Part shown: positions 42,809 through 51,688 of the stretch, piece by piece | Layout: every line of letters starts with the position of its first letter | Position numbering within the stretch: position 1 is the first letter of the stretch | NCBI GenBank assembly: GCA_022709385.1 | Contig: JAKLIX010000002.1 | Span: 170,535-234,534, forward strand | Direction of reading: 5' to 3' | Length of the DNA stretch: 64,000 bases | Origin: Bacteroidota bacterium | Lineage (GTDB): Bacteria; Bacteroidota; Bacteroidia; Bacteroidales; CAIXZF01 | The notes under the pieces: model-generated | Told to the model about the DNA's origin: nothing | Seen by the model: only the letters and a program-made list of their open reading frames with translations | Database searches by the model: none | Program-made: the position numbers and the translations under genes

Positions 42809-44744
42809 TCATGACATATTAACGAAGGTGTTGACAGCAGGCCTGAGGACTCCCGTCCCGCCAGCCCTCACTGAAGAAGAACAGTGGCATCTGGAAGGCC
42901 TTCAGCTGAAACGGGTCGACCGGCCGCTCATTTTCGTGGGAACAGGCAGTTGCGGACAAATTGCAGGTGCAGGCGAAACGCTGCATGCTGTCAATGCCTA
43001 TCTTCAGTTGCCGGGAATCGATGCTGCCGTCGAAGAAACCGGCTGTAAAGGTTACTGCAGCATGGAACCCATGCTGGATATTCAATTGCCGGGCAAGGCG
43101 CGACTCTCGTTCGGACATGTGACGGCAGGCGATGTTCCTGAAATCCTGGATGCGGTACTCAACCGCACTGTTCCTGAGAATCTGCTGTTGGGACAGTATC
43201 CGCAGGATGGACTTGAAAACTGGGCAAGGGTTCCCCTGGTGAAAGACCTGCGCTTTTTCAGGCTTCAGCAACGTCACCTGATGGAAAGATGCGGGATGAT
43301 CAATCCCCGGAAAATAGAGCAAACCCTTGCCACAGGAGGATACTCCGCTTTCCTGAAGACCATCTTCACCTATCGCCCTGCACAGGTTTGCGATATCATC
43401 GACGCTGCAGGTCTTCTGGGAAGGGGTGGTAGTGCATTCCCTGCAGGTCAGAAATGGAAAAGCGCCTTCAATACGGCGGGGAACGACAAATACCTGGTAT
43501 GCAATGCCGATGACGCCGATCCCGGAGGAGCCATCAGCCGCGTGCTGCTCGAATCCGATCCCCATCTGGTAATCGAAGGACTTGCCATTGCTGCCTATGC
43601 CTGTGGAGCATCCCGGGCCTTCATCACCATCAGCGAGCGTTGCGGGCAAGCCATCAACAGAATGCAGGAGGCACTGCTTCAGGCTGCCGGTTTCGGTCTC
43701 TGGGGAAACAACATCTTCGGCTCGGGTTTCGACTTGCTGATCAGTCTGAAGATCACACCCGGTGCCTTTATCTGTGGTGAGGAAACAGCCCTGATCAGCA
43801 GCCTCGAAGGCAAACGCGGAATGCCCCGCTTCAGGCCGCCCTACCCCACTCAAAAAGGGTTTCTGGGAAACCCGACCGTGGTCAACAATATTGAAACCCT
43901 GGCCAATGTCCCGGGGATCATGAAACATGGTCCCGCCTGGTTCAAAAGCACCGGAACGGCCACATCCCCGGGCACCAAGCTGGTCTCTTTGTACGGAAGA
44001 ACCATGAACACGGGGCTCGTCGAAGTACCCATGGGAATCACCTACAGAGACATTATCTACAGCATCGGCGAAGGCATCCGCGACCAAAAGCAACTGAAGG
44101 CAATCCATCTCGGCGGTCCCATGGGCGCATTCACGGGTATTTCCGGACTTGATACCCCGCTTGAACTGGACAGCTCCCGCGACATGGCGGAAGGCATCGG
44201 ATCGGGAAGCATGCTGGTGCTTGATGAGGACCAGTGCCTGGTAGATGTTACCAGACACTTTATGGATTTCCTCAGGGATGAAAGTTGCGGTAAGTGTATT
44301 CCATGCCGGGAAGGAATCCGTCAAATGTCCCTTATCCTCGGGAGTATTACAGGTAAACCCGGCAAAGAGGGTGCTCATGAAACCCTGGAACGTTTCAAAG
44401 GAGCCATGCAGATCGAAGGGCTCGGAGCAGTGATACGGAGTACTTCCCTCTGCGGCCTGGGCAGGAATGCACCAAATACTGTCCTGAGTGCCATGAAACT
44501 GTTCAGGGAAGAAATCGAAGAACACATCTTCGACCGCCATTGCAAGGCCGGCATATGTATTCATTTACGGACCTTCATCATCGATACGGAAAAATGCACC
44601 GGTTGCAGCGCTTGTGCAAAGAAATGTCCGGCAGCAGCGATCATCGGGTCTCCTACCCAGGCTCATTTTATCATTGCCTCAAAATGTACCGGCTGCGGCA
44701 TCTGCTTCGAAACCTGCAAATTCGGAGCCATATCCATGCTTTAA
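42789..44744 (+). CDS. hydB: [FeFe]-hydrogenase subunit HydB (NuoF-like flavoprotein)
   Basis: FMN-binding subunit that exchanges electrons with NAD(H). N-terminal thioredoxin-like domain, 51-kDa FMN/NADH domain (GRGGSAFPAGQKW, VCNADDADPGG, GEETALISSLEG), SLBB domain, iron-sulfur motif ESCGKCIPC plus LCGLG, and a C-terminal two-cluster ferredoxin (CTGCSACAKKC, CTGCGICFETC). The start among ATGs at 42777, 42789 and 42795 is uncertain. Two departures: the N-terminal [2Fe-2S] site keeps only three of four cysteines (GTGSCG, GCKGYC), and the NADH motif has DDADPGG where NuoF proteins have DEGDPGA. Confidence 0.9.
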   Translation: MHMNGHDHDILTKVLTAGLRTPVPPALTEEEQWHLEGLQLKRVDRPLIFVGTGSCGQIAGAGETLHAVNAYLQLPGIDAAVEETGCKGYCSMEPMLDIQLPGKARLSFGHVTAGDVPEILDAVLNRTVPENLLLGQYPQDGLENWARVPLVKDLRFFRLQQRHLMERCGMINPRKIEQTLATGGYSAFLKTIFTYRPAQVCDIIDAAGLLGRGGSAFPAGQKWKSAFNTAGNDKYLVCNADDADPGGAISRVLLESDPHLVIEGLAIAAYACGASRAFITISERCGQAINRMQEALLQAAGFGLWGNNIFGSGFDLLISLKITPGAFICGEETALISSLEGKRGMPRFRPPYPTQKGFLGNPTVVNNIETLANVPGIMKHGPAWFKSTGTATSPGTKLVSLYGRTMNTGLVEVPMGITYRDIIYSIGEGIRDQKQLKAIHLGGPMGAFTGISGLDTPLELDSSRDMAEGIGSGSMLVLDEDQCLVDVTRHFMDFLRDESCGKCIPCREGIRQMSLILGSITGKPGKEGAHETLERFKGAMQIEGLGAVIRSTSLCGLGRNAPNTVLSAMKLFREEIEEHIFDRHCKAGICIHLRTFIIDTEKCTGCSACAKKCPAAAIIGSPTQAHFIIASKCTGCGICFETCKFGAISML

Positions 44745-44754
44745 CAACTGGCCC

Positions 44755-46476
44755 ATGATGATCAACATTGAAGTCAATCACAAGCAAATCCAGGCCAGGC
44801 ATGGAGAAACCATCCTCTCGGCACTGCGGAGAAACGGTATCGACGTGCCTACCCTCTGTCATCTTGAGGAACTCACTCCCACCGGAGCCTGCAGGATCTG
44901 TGCCGTGGAAATCGAAGGCCGGCAGGAATTGGTGACCTCCTGTTCTCAACCGGTGGAAGAATGGATGAAAATACAAACCCATTCCCCCCGTGTGCTCGAG
45001 GCCCGGAAAACCCTTATCGAACTGATCCTGGCCAATCACCCCGGCGACTGCCTGTATTGCCAGAAAAACGGTAATTGCGAATTGCAGCGCCTGGCCTGGT
45101 CGCTGAATATCCGGGAAAGACGCTTCCACCAAAACACCCTTCCTTCCCGCATCGATCAAAGCTCCCCCGCCCTGGTGTTTGAACCGGCAAAATGTATCCT
45201 CTGCGGCCGCTGTGTCAGAATCTGTGGAGAAGTCATCGGTGTCACCGCCCTGGAATTCATTTACCGCGGACAGCATACCGCTGTCGCCACCACCGGCAAT
45301 AAAGCACTGAACCTTTCCTGCTGTATCACCTGCGGACAATGCATACAGGTCTGTCCAACCGCTGCCCTCCGCGAAAAAGACCAAACCACGGAAATTCAGC
45401 AAGTCCTGCACAACAAAGCCGTTTTCCCCGTAATCCATTACAGCCCTGCCCTTCCGGTCTCCATTGCCGAAACCCTCGGATTCAAGCCAGGCAGAGACAT
45501 GCAGAAACACCTGCATGCCATCCTGAGAAACATGGGCTTTCGTAAAGTTTTCGACACGTCTTTTGCGATTGATTTCCTTGTAAATGAACAGATTGAACTT
45601 TTCCTCAAACGCCTTAAAGCCAAATCCGGTCTTCCGCTCATCAGCAGTTGCTGCCCAGCCTGGGTTAAACATGCAGAACAGTCGCTTCCCGATCTGCTTC
45701 CCTTGCTGGCTCCGCTCCGCTCACCCCAGCAGATCATGGGCCGGCTGGTAAAGAAATATCTCAGCGATCAGTTCAGGCTGCAGCCACACCAGGTCATCAG
45801 CTGTTCACTGACACCCTGTACAGCCAAAAAGTTTGAAGCACAGCGTGAAGAGATGATGGAGAACGGTACCGCCGATGTCGATTACGTGATCACTACCCGG
45901 GAACTCATCCGTCTGATCAACCTGAACGGGATCGATGTACGCCGGCAGGAAGAAGATGTTCCCGATCCTCCCTTTGCCTCGGGCAGCGCCGCAGCCAGGC
46001 TCTATTCCTCGACGGGAGGCGTCGCCGAAGCCTTTGCCCGCGCCCTTTATTACAAACTGGAAGGAAAGGAAATGTCCTCCCCAAAAATCAATAAACTCAG
46101 AAGCAGCAAAGAAACGAAAGTGTTTTCTTTCACCGCGGGAGGCAGGGAGTTCGGAGTGGCTGCCATTCAGTCTTTTAACTCGCTGCTGCCCCTGCTCGAA
46201 GAGATAAAAAGTGGCAAAAAACACATACAGTTTATCGAAGTCATGGCCTGCCCTGGAGGTTGTGTAAACGGAGGCGGACAAGCCCTGAACGATGACAGGG
46301 AAGCCTGGAGTCAACGGATGAAAACCATCTATGAGCTGGATGAAAGGGATCCGGTCAGGGTCAGCGCAAAAAATCCAGGCCTACTCGCATATTATAAAAG
46401 CACACAGACAGAACCCGGAAGCAGGGAGGCGGCCTCCCTCTGCCAGGCTGTCTTCAGGGAAAGGAAGGTATTGTGA
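44755..46476 (+). CDS. hydA: [FeFe]-hydrogenase catalytic subunit HydA
   Basis: Catalytic subunit reducing protons or oxidising H2, with about 573 residues from the ATG at 44755 (10 bp after hydB). N-terminal [2Fe-2S] ferredoxin domain, His-Cys cluster motif (HPGDCLYCQKNGNC), two [4Fe-4S] clusters (CILCGRCVRIC, CITCGQCIQVC), then the H domain with complete ligands: L1 SSCCPAW ~296, L2 TPCTAKKFE ~352, L3 MACPGGCVNGGG ~496. This is the group A M3-type architecture found with HydBC in electron-bifurcating enzymes. Bifurcation is inferred from the trimer, not from sequence alone. Confidence 0.95.
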   Translation: MMINIEVNHKQIQARHGETILSALRRNGIDVPTLCHLEELTPTGACRICAVEIEGRQELVTSCSQPVEEWMKIQTHSPRVLEARKTLIELILANHPGDCLYCQKNGNCELQRLAWSLNIRERRFHQNTLPSRIDQSSPALVFEPAKCILCGRCVRICGEVIGVTALEFIYRGQHTAVATTGNKALNLSCCITCGQCIQVCPTAALREKDQTTEIQQVLHNKAVFPVIHYSPALPVSIAETLGFKPGRDMQKHLHAILRNMGFRKVFDTSFAIDFLVNEQIELFLKRLKAKSGLPLISSCCPAWVKHAEQSLPDLLPLLAPLRSPQQIMGRLVKKYLSDQFRLQPHQVISCSLTPCTAKKFEAQREEMMENGTADVDYVITTRELIRLINLNGIDVRRQEEDVPDPPFASGSAAARLYSSTGGVAEAFARALYYKLEGKEMSSPKINKLRSSKETKVFSFTAGGREFGVAAIQSFNSLLPLLEEIKSGKKHIQFIEVMACPGGCVNGGGQALNDDREAWSQRMKTIYELDERDPVRVSAKNPGLLAYYKSTQTEPGSREAASLCQAVFRERKVL

Positions 46477-48497
46477 AGATGGGACGCTCTGAAAGGAAGC
46501 AACTGGTATTTACGGTCAAGGACAAATGCAGGGTCTGCTATACCTGCCTGAGGGAATGTCCGGCCAAGGCCATCCGGATTATCAACGGCCAGGCTGAAGT
46601 GATCCACGAACGCTGCATCGGATGCGGGAATTGTGTAAAGGTCTGCAGCCAGGATGCCAAAGTCTACCTGAAGACCACCACAGAAGCAGCATCCCTGCTC
46701 CTGGCAGACGAGCCGGTGGTAGCCTGCCTGGCACCCAGCTTCGCCGCTGAATTCACCGATATTCCCGACCACCGGCTGCTCGTCGGGATGATCCGGGCCC
46801 TCGGTTTCAGCCACGTGGTGGAAGTAGCCTTCGGTGCGGATATGATCGCAAGGGAATACCACAAACTGATGAAAGACAATGAACGCAGGGCAACGATTAC
46901 TTCCGACTGTCCGGCCATCGTCTATTTCATCGAACATTACCACCCCGACCTGGTTCCCTGCCTTGCTCCCATCGCTTCTCCCATGGTAGCCACGGTTCGT
47001 ATCGTGCACAAAAAGTACGGGGCAAACTGCAAAACCATCTTTATAGGTCCGTGCATTGCCAAGAAGGCTGAAAGTGATGAGGTTGATGAAGTATTGACAT
47101 TCAGAGAATTAAGAGAGCTGTTCCAGTTGAATGGGATAAGCCCCGACCAGGTGGAGGCGGCAGATTTTGACCCTCCCTATGCCGGAAAAGGGGCTATTTT
47201 CCCGATCAGCGGCGGACTGCTTCAAAGCTCGGAGATATCCTCCAGCCTTTACGAAGGCGGAGTTCTCCTGGCGGAAGGACGGGTCAATATCCGGGATGCC
47301 GTGAAAGAATTTGAGGAAGGACTGGTGCAGGCACGTCACCTGGAACTGCTTTGCTGCGAAGGCTGCATCATGGGCGCCGGCATGTCGCCGCAAGGCAAGA
47401 AATACGCCCGCCGCAATGCATTGAACCGATATGTAAGCGCAAAGCTTGAACAGGCCGATGAACAGCAGACGGAAAAGCAGCAGGCGGAATTTTCGGCAAT
47501 GGACTTTTCACAATCGTTTGATGCGCTGGACCGCAGGATCAACGATCCTTCAAACGAAGAAATTACCCGTGTGCTGCATTCCATGGGTAAGTTCACGGCG
47601 ACCGACATGCTGAACTGCTGTGCCTGCGGCTACGACACCTGCGTTGAACATGCCATCGCCGTGGTGCAGGGACTGGCCGAAAACGAAATGTGCCTGCCCT
47701 GGTCGATCGAGAAGCTTCACAATTATATCAAAGAACTTAATATCTCCAACGAAAAGCTTGCTTCCGCAAAACAGGCGCTGCAACAATCGGAGCGTCTGGC
47801 TTCCCTGGGACAACTCTCGGCCGGCATCGCCCATGAATTGAACAATCCTCTCGGAGTCATTACGATGTATTCAAATATCCTGATGGATGAATCGAAGGAA
47901 GATGACCCCATGCGGGAAGACCTGAACCTGATCGTGGAACAGGCCGACCGCTGCAAAAAGATCGTGTCAGGGCTCCTGAATTTTGCACGCAAAAACAAGG
48001 TCAATGTGCATGAAACCAAGCTGGATGTGCTGCTTGAGCACAGCCTCAACTCGGTGATCATTCCGGCGGATGTACAGTTGTCTGTCCGGATCGACCCCGC
48101 ATACCCCCTTGCCAGCCTGGATTACGACCAGATGACGCAGGTAATGGTGAACCTGCTGAAAAATGCCATCGATGCCATGCCGGAAGGGGGCAAGCTGAGC
48201 CTGGACATCGGGGGTGACGAATCACTGCTTGTCATGATCATCAGCGATACCGGCTGCGGAATCAGCCGGGAAGACATGACCAAAGTGTTTACGCCTTTTT
48301 TTACCACAAAAGGGATCGGCAAAGGAACCGGCCTGGGATTACCGATCATTTACGGAATTGTCAAGATGCACAAGGGGAATATCACCGTGGAATCCAATGC
48401 AGATCCACAACAGGGTCCCACGGGTACCCGCTTTACGCTGAGCATACCACGAAATACAGATCACACAATCAACAACTTAAACCAGGCACAGGCATGA
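46473..48497 (+). CDS. [FeFe]-hydrogenase-like sensor histidine kinase (HydS type)
   Basis: Sensor kinase of 674 residues. Ferredoxin domain (CRVCYTCLREC, CIGCGNCVKVC), H-cluster domain ~70-330 with L1 TSDCPA (~143), L2 GPCIAKK (~192) and L3 CCEGCIMGAG (~294), Fes domain ~383-408, then HisKA with GIAHELNNP (His ~453) and an ATPase domain. The three H-cluster loops keep the iron-binding cysteines but the proton-relay Cys of L1 is Asp, the usual picture for group C sensors. The GTG at 46473 overlaps the hydA stop; the ATG at 46479 is an alternative. Probably an H2 or redox sensor feeding the two receiver proteins downstream. Confidence 0.9.
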   Translation: MKMGRSERKQLVFTVKDKCRVCYTCLRECPAKAIRIINGQAEVIHERCIGCGNCVKVCSQDAKVYLKTTTEAASLLLADEPVVACLAPSFAAEFTDIPDHRLLVGMIRALGFSHVVEVAFGADMIAREYHKLMKDNERRATITSDCPAIVYFIEHYHPDLVPCLAPIASPMVATVRIVHKKYGANCKTIFIGPCIAKKAESDEVDEVLTFRELRELFQLNGISPDQVEAADFDPPYAGKGAIFPISGGLLQSSEISSSLYEGGVLLAEGRVNIRDAVKEFEEGLVQARHLELLCCEGCIMGAGMSPQGKKYARRNALNRYVSAKLEQADEQQTEKQQAEFSAMDFSQSFDALDRRINDPSNEEITRVLHSMGKFTATDMLNCCACGYDTCVEHAIAVVQGLAENEMCLPWSIEKLHNYIKELNISNEKLASAKQALQQSERLASLGQLSAGIAHELNNPLGVITMYSNILMDESKEDDPMREDLNLIVEQADRCKKIVSGLLNFARKNKVNVHETKLDVLLEHSLNSVIIPADVQLSVRIDPAYPLASLDYDQMTQVMVNLLKNAIDAMPEGGKLSLDIGGDESLLVMIISDTGCGISREDMTKVFTPFFTTKGIGKGTGLGLPIIYGIVKMHKGNITVESNADPQQGPTGTRFTLSIPRNTDHTINNLNQAQA

Positions 48498-48880
48498 AAA
48501 CGATCCTGATTGCGGACGATGATCCGGATTATTTATTCCAGATGAAAGTGAAACTTGAACGCTTCGGATACCGGGTCATAACGGCCGACAGTCAGAAGGA
48601 AGCCGGAAGGATCCTCGAAACGGTAAAACCTGACCTGGCCATCCTCGACCTGATGATGGAAACCGAAGACAGCGGCTTTATCCTGGCGCACAAGATCAGC
48701 CGGATGTATCCCGGCCTGCCCGTCATCATTGCGAGCGGAGTTACTGCCGAAACCGGCATGGACTTCGGACCTGCAGCCTCAGGCGACAGAAGCCTCATCA
48801 AGGCCGATCTCTTTATCGACAAAGGCATCACCGCCGAACGGCTGGAACGCGAAATACAAAACCTGATGCAAAAACACTGA
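48494..48880 (+). CDS. Single-domain response regulator
   Basis: A receiver domain only (128 residues) with the acidic pocket IADDDPD and acceptor Asp in LAILDLMME. It overlaps the sensor-kinase stop by 4 bp. With no output domain it probably acts by protein contact or as a phosphate relay between the sensor kinase and the hybrid protein that follows. Confidence 0.88.
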   Translation: MKTILIADDDPDYLFQMKVKLERFGYRVITADSQKEAGRILETVKPDLAILDLMMETEDSGFILAHKISRMYPGLPVIIASGVTAETGMDFGPAASGDRSLIKADLFIDKGITAERLEREIQNLMQKH

Positions 48881-48923
48881 ATACAACAGTACTGACAAAG
48901 AATCCGGTTAACGAAAAAGACTC

Positions 48924-50054
48924 ATGGCAACCTTCAGTGTATTGGTAGTGGATGACGAGGCAGGTATCCGGTCGGGTACCCGCCGCATCCTGCAGCATTT
49001 CAGGGTGGATTATCCCTTTATGGATGAGCAGGTTGAATTTGAAGTGCTGGAAGCGGCCAGCGGCGAAGAAGCCCTCGACCTGATCTGTCAGCAGCCACCC
49101 GACATTATCCTGCTCGACAATAAGCTTCCCGGTATCCAGGGCGTGGAAGTACTCGAATTCATCAAACAGAAAAACATCGACTCCCTGGTGGTGATGATCA
49201 CTTCCTATGCTTCGCTGGAAATTGCAGTGAAGGCAACACGCGACGGTGCCTTCGACTTCATCCCCAAACCTTTCACTCCCCAGGAACTCAGATCCTCCAT
49301 GGAAAACATAGCCAAGCAGTTGTTCCTCAGGAGGATGACCAGGAAAATGAACAAGGAGGGAAAACAGATCAGGTTTCAGTTCCTGTCTGTGCTTTCCCAT
49401 GAGTTGAAAGCACCCCTGAATGCCGTGGAAGGTTACCTGAGAATGATGCAGGAAAGACAGGCCGGAAACCGCCTGGAAGATTACCAGGACATGATCCTGC
49501 GTTCACTGGAGAGGATCAAGGGCATGAGAACCCTGATCCTCGACCTGCTGGACCTGACACGGATTGAGTCAGGCAGCGGGAAGGCAGAATATACAAAAGT
49601 GTGTATCAATGAGTTGGCACAAACGGCCATCGATACCATGCGCCCCTATGCCATTCAGAGAGATGTCAATGTGTACCTGAACGCCAGCGACCGGATTTGC
49701 CTGGCCGGCGATGCGAATGAGATGCAGATCATTCTGAACAACCTGATCTCGAACGCTGTGAAATACAACCGGGAAGGCGGCCGGGTGGATTGCACCCTGA
49801 AAGGAGATAAAGAAAATATTCATATTATTGTATCTGATACCGGGATCGGGATCGCTTCTGAAGACCAGGAGAATCTGTTCAGGGATTTTGTCAGGATCAG
49901 GACACCCGAGACCAGAAATATCGCCGGAAGCGGACTGGGACTGTCGATCGTGAAAAAGCTGGTGGATATATACGGAGGCATCATAGAAGTTAAAAGCAAA
50001 ACCGGGGAAGGAAGTATCTTTACCGTCACATTGCCGAGAAACAGGGAAAACTGA
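48924..50054 (+). CDS. Receiver-histidine kinase hybrid
   Basis: Receiver domain at the N-terminus (~1-125; VVDDEAGIRSG, acceptor Asp in IILLDNKLPG, KPF switch), HisKA with LSVLSHELKAPLNAVEG (~155) and an ATPase domain (NNLISNAVKYN, DTGIGIA, GSGLGLSIVKKL). The order receiver-kinase suggests its kinase activity is controlled by phosphorylation from another kinase, most simply the H-cluster sensor kinase two genes upstream. It is soluble with no membrane segment. Its downstream target is not evident. Confidence 0.88.
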   Translation: MATFSVLVVDDEAGIRSGTRRILQHFRVDYPFMDEQVEFEVLEAASGEEALDLICQQPPDIILLDNKLPGIQGVEVLEFIKQKNIDSLVVMITSYASLEIAVKATRDGAFDFIPKPFTPQELRSSMENIAKQLFLRRMTRKMNKEGKQIRFQFLSVLSHELKAPLNAVEGYLRMMQERQAGNRLEDYQDMILRSLERIKGMRTLILDLLDLTRIESGSGKAEYTKVCINELAQTAIDTMRPYAIQRDVNVYLNASDRICLAGDANEMQIILNNLISNAVKYNREGGRVDCTLKGDKENIHIIVSDTGIGIASEDQENLFRDFVRIRTPETRNIAGSGLGLSIVKKLVDIYGGIIEVKSKTGEGSIFTVTLPRNREN

Positions 50055-50059
50055 AATAT

Positions 50060-50707
50060 ATGACAATCATGCCAAAATTACCGGAAAAAACGATCGAACG
50101 CCTGAGCCAATACCGCAGGGCATTGCTCATCTGCCTGGGAAAGAACAAGCAGTACATCTTTTCCCATGAACTGGCGGGCATGCTGCACCTCACGCCGGTG
50201 CAGGTCCGCCGCGACATTATGCTGATCGGATACAGCGGTACACTGAGGCAGGGGTATGAAATCAGGGAAATGATCGCACTGATAGGAAAAATCATTGATT
50301 CGGAAGAGGGTCTGAAAGTGGCTGTGATCGGTCTTGGAAACCTCGGCCGGGCAATGATCAGCTACTTTAACGGGAAACGGACCAAACTCAGCATCGTGGC
50401 AGCCTTCGACATCAACCAGGAAAAGGTCAACCGCGTGTATGCAGGCGTTCCTTGTTACCATATCGACATGCTCAGCAAGATCATCCGCTCCGAAAACATT
50501 CCCATCGCCATCATGACCGTACCCGGAGACGAAGCGGCCAAGGTTACCGAATCGCTGGTCCTGGCCGGGATCAAGGGTATCCTGAACTACACTCCCACCC
50601 CGGTGAATGTTCCGGCCAATACCTACCTGCAGGAATATGACATGATCACTTCCCTAGAAAAAATCGCTTATTTCGTCAAACAGGGTAACAGGGAGGAGCA
50701 TATCTGA
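50060..50707 (+). CDS. rex: Redox-sensing transcriptional repressor Rex
   Basis: NADH-responsive repressor of 215 residues. Winged-helix domain 1-80 (LHLTPVQVRRDIMLIGYSG is the recognition region) and a Rossmann NAD(H) domain with VAVIGLGNLGRA (~90-105). Its presence in the operon and the two Rex-type operators upstream of hydC argue for direct control of the hydrogenase by the NADH/NAD+ ratio. It lies 5 bp after the hybrid kinase gene; the ATG at 50069 is an alternative start. Confidence 0.95.
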   Translation: MTIMPKLPEKTIERLSQYRRALLICLGKNKQYIFSHELAGMLHLTPVQVRRDIMLIGYSGTLRQGYEIREMIALIGKIIDSEEGLKVAVIGLGNLGRAMISYFNGKRTKLSIVAAFDINQEKVNRVYAGVPCYHIDMLSKIIRSENIPIAIMTVPGDEAAKVTESLVLAGIKGILNYTPTPVNVPANTYLQEYDMITSLEKIAYFVKQGNREEHI

Positions 50708-50709
50708 GC

Positions 50710-51651
50710 ATGAAAATCTATCACGACCTGGATCAGATCAGGGATATTTCCAGGGCGGTAGTCACTACAGGTTCGTTCGACGGAGTGCATATCGGGCACA
50801 AAGCGATCATGAAACGCCTTGGAAAACTGGCTCAACAGGTGAAAGGAGAAAGCGTGCTGATCACCTTTCATCCCCACCCCAGGAAGGTACTCTATCCTGA
50901 AACTGCCGGAAAAAACCTCTTCCTGATCAATTCCCAGCAGGAAAAAGTCGAACTGCTGCGAAAAACCGGTCTCGATCACCTGTTGATCATTCCCTTTACC
51001 CTTGAATTCTCCCAAATGACTTCATTCAACTTCATCCGGAAGATCCTGGTGGGGATACTGAACGTCCATACCGTGGTGGTGGGTTTTAACCACCACTTCG
51101 GCCATCAGCAGGAGGGAGATTTCCGGCATCTGTATGAACTGGGGAAATACCACGGATTTCAGGTCGAGGAGATTCCCGAACAGGAACTGGAAAACGAAAC
51201 CGTAAGTTCCACCCGCATCAGGCGTGCCCTGCAGGAAGGGAAGATCCAGCGCGCCAATGCATACCTCGACCACTATTACATGATCATGGGTACCGCCCGC
51301 AACACGCCATCCTGCACTGTCCCCGATGTCGGCAGCTGTTTTACCCTCCCTGTGGAAGAAAACTGCAAACTCATCCCCCCCTGCGGCTGCTATGCAGTCA
51401 GCCTGATATCTCCTGCCGGTAAGCACAAGGCCATGGCAATCATCACAGAATCAGACACAAACGGGCATGAATCCGGTCACAGGCAACAAGTGAACATCCT
51501 TCCGCTGGAAGAGATCAGGCTTACGGAAAAATGTGCCGTGAGTGTTTACTTTCACAAACTGATCCGACTTTTGCCCGATTCCGGCAACAAACTACCGGCA
51601 GCCGGGCTTTTAATTGAAGCAGGACAGGAGATCCGTGAACTCATCTTTTAA
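50710..51651 (+). CDS. ribF: Bifunctional riboflavin kinase / FAD synthetase
   Basis: Makes FMN and then FAD from riboflavin. N-terminal nucleotidyltransferase domain with TTGSFDGVHIGHK and VVVGFNHHFG, serine-threonine motif SSTRIRRAL, and a C-terminal flavokinase-like domain (~185-313) which is poorly conserved and lacks an obvious GTAxP-type PT-N core beyond MGTARNTPS. It starts 2 bp after rex. Cofactor supply for the flavoprotein HydB may explain its place here. Confidence 0.85.
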   Translation: MKIYHDLDQIRDISRAVVTTGSFDGVHIGHKAIMKRLGKLAQQVKGESVLITFHPHPRKVLYPETAGKNLFLINSQQEKVELLRKTGLDHLLIIPFTLEFSQMTSFNFIRKILVGILNVHTVVVGFNHHFGHQQEGDFRHLYELGKYHGFQVEEIPEQELENETVSSTRIRRALQEGKIQRANAYLDHYYMIMGTARNTPSCTVPDVGSCFTLPVEENCKLIPPCGCYAVSLISPAGKHKAMAIITESDTNGHESGHRQQVNILPLEEIRLTEKCAVSVYFHKLIRLLPDSGNKLPAAGLLIEAGQEIRELIF

Positions 51652-51656
51652 TTCAT

Positions 51657-51664
51657 TAACTTTG
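51657..51664 (+). promoter_or_regulatory. Promoter -7 box before hydG
   Basis: TAACTTTG matches TAnnTTTG and lies 25 bp before the hydG ATG, just after the ribF stop. hydG can thus be transcribed separately from the upstream operon. Confidence 0.5.
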
Positions 51665-51688
51665 TAAAACAGGTTTAACCCGCAAGCC

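Noticed and set aside
42819-44564. A 581-residue minus-strand reading frame
   Set aside because: It lies entirely opposite hydB, whose motifs are continuous; a codon-bias shadow.
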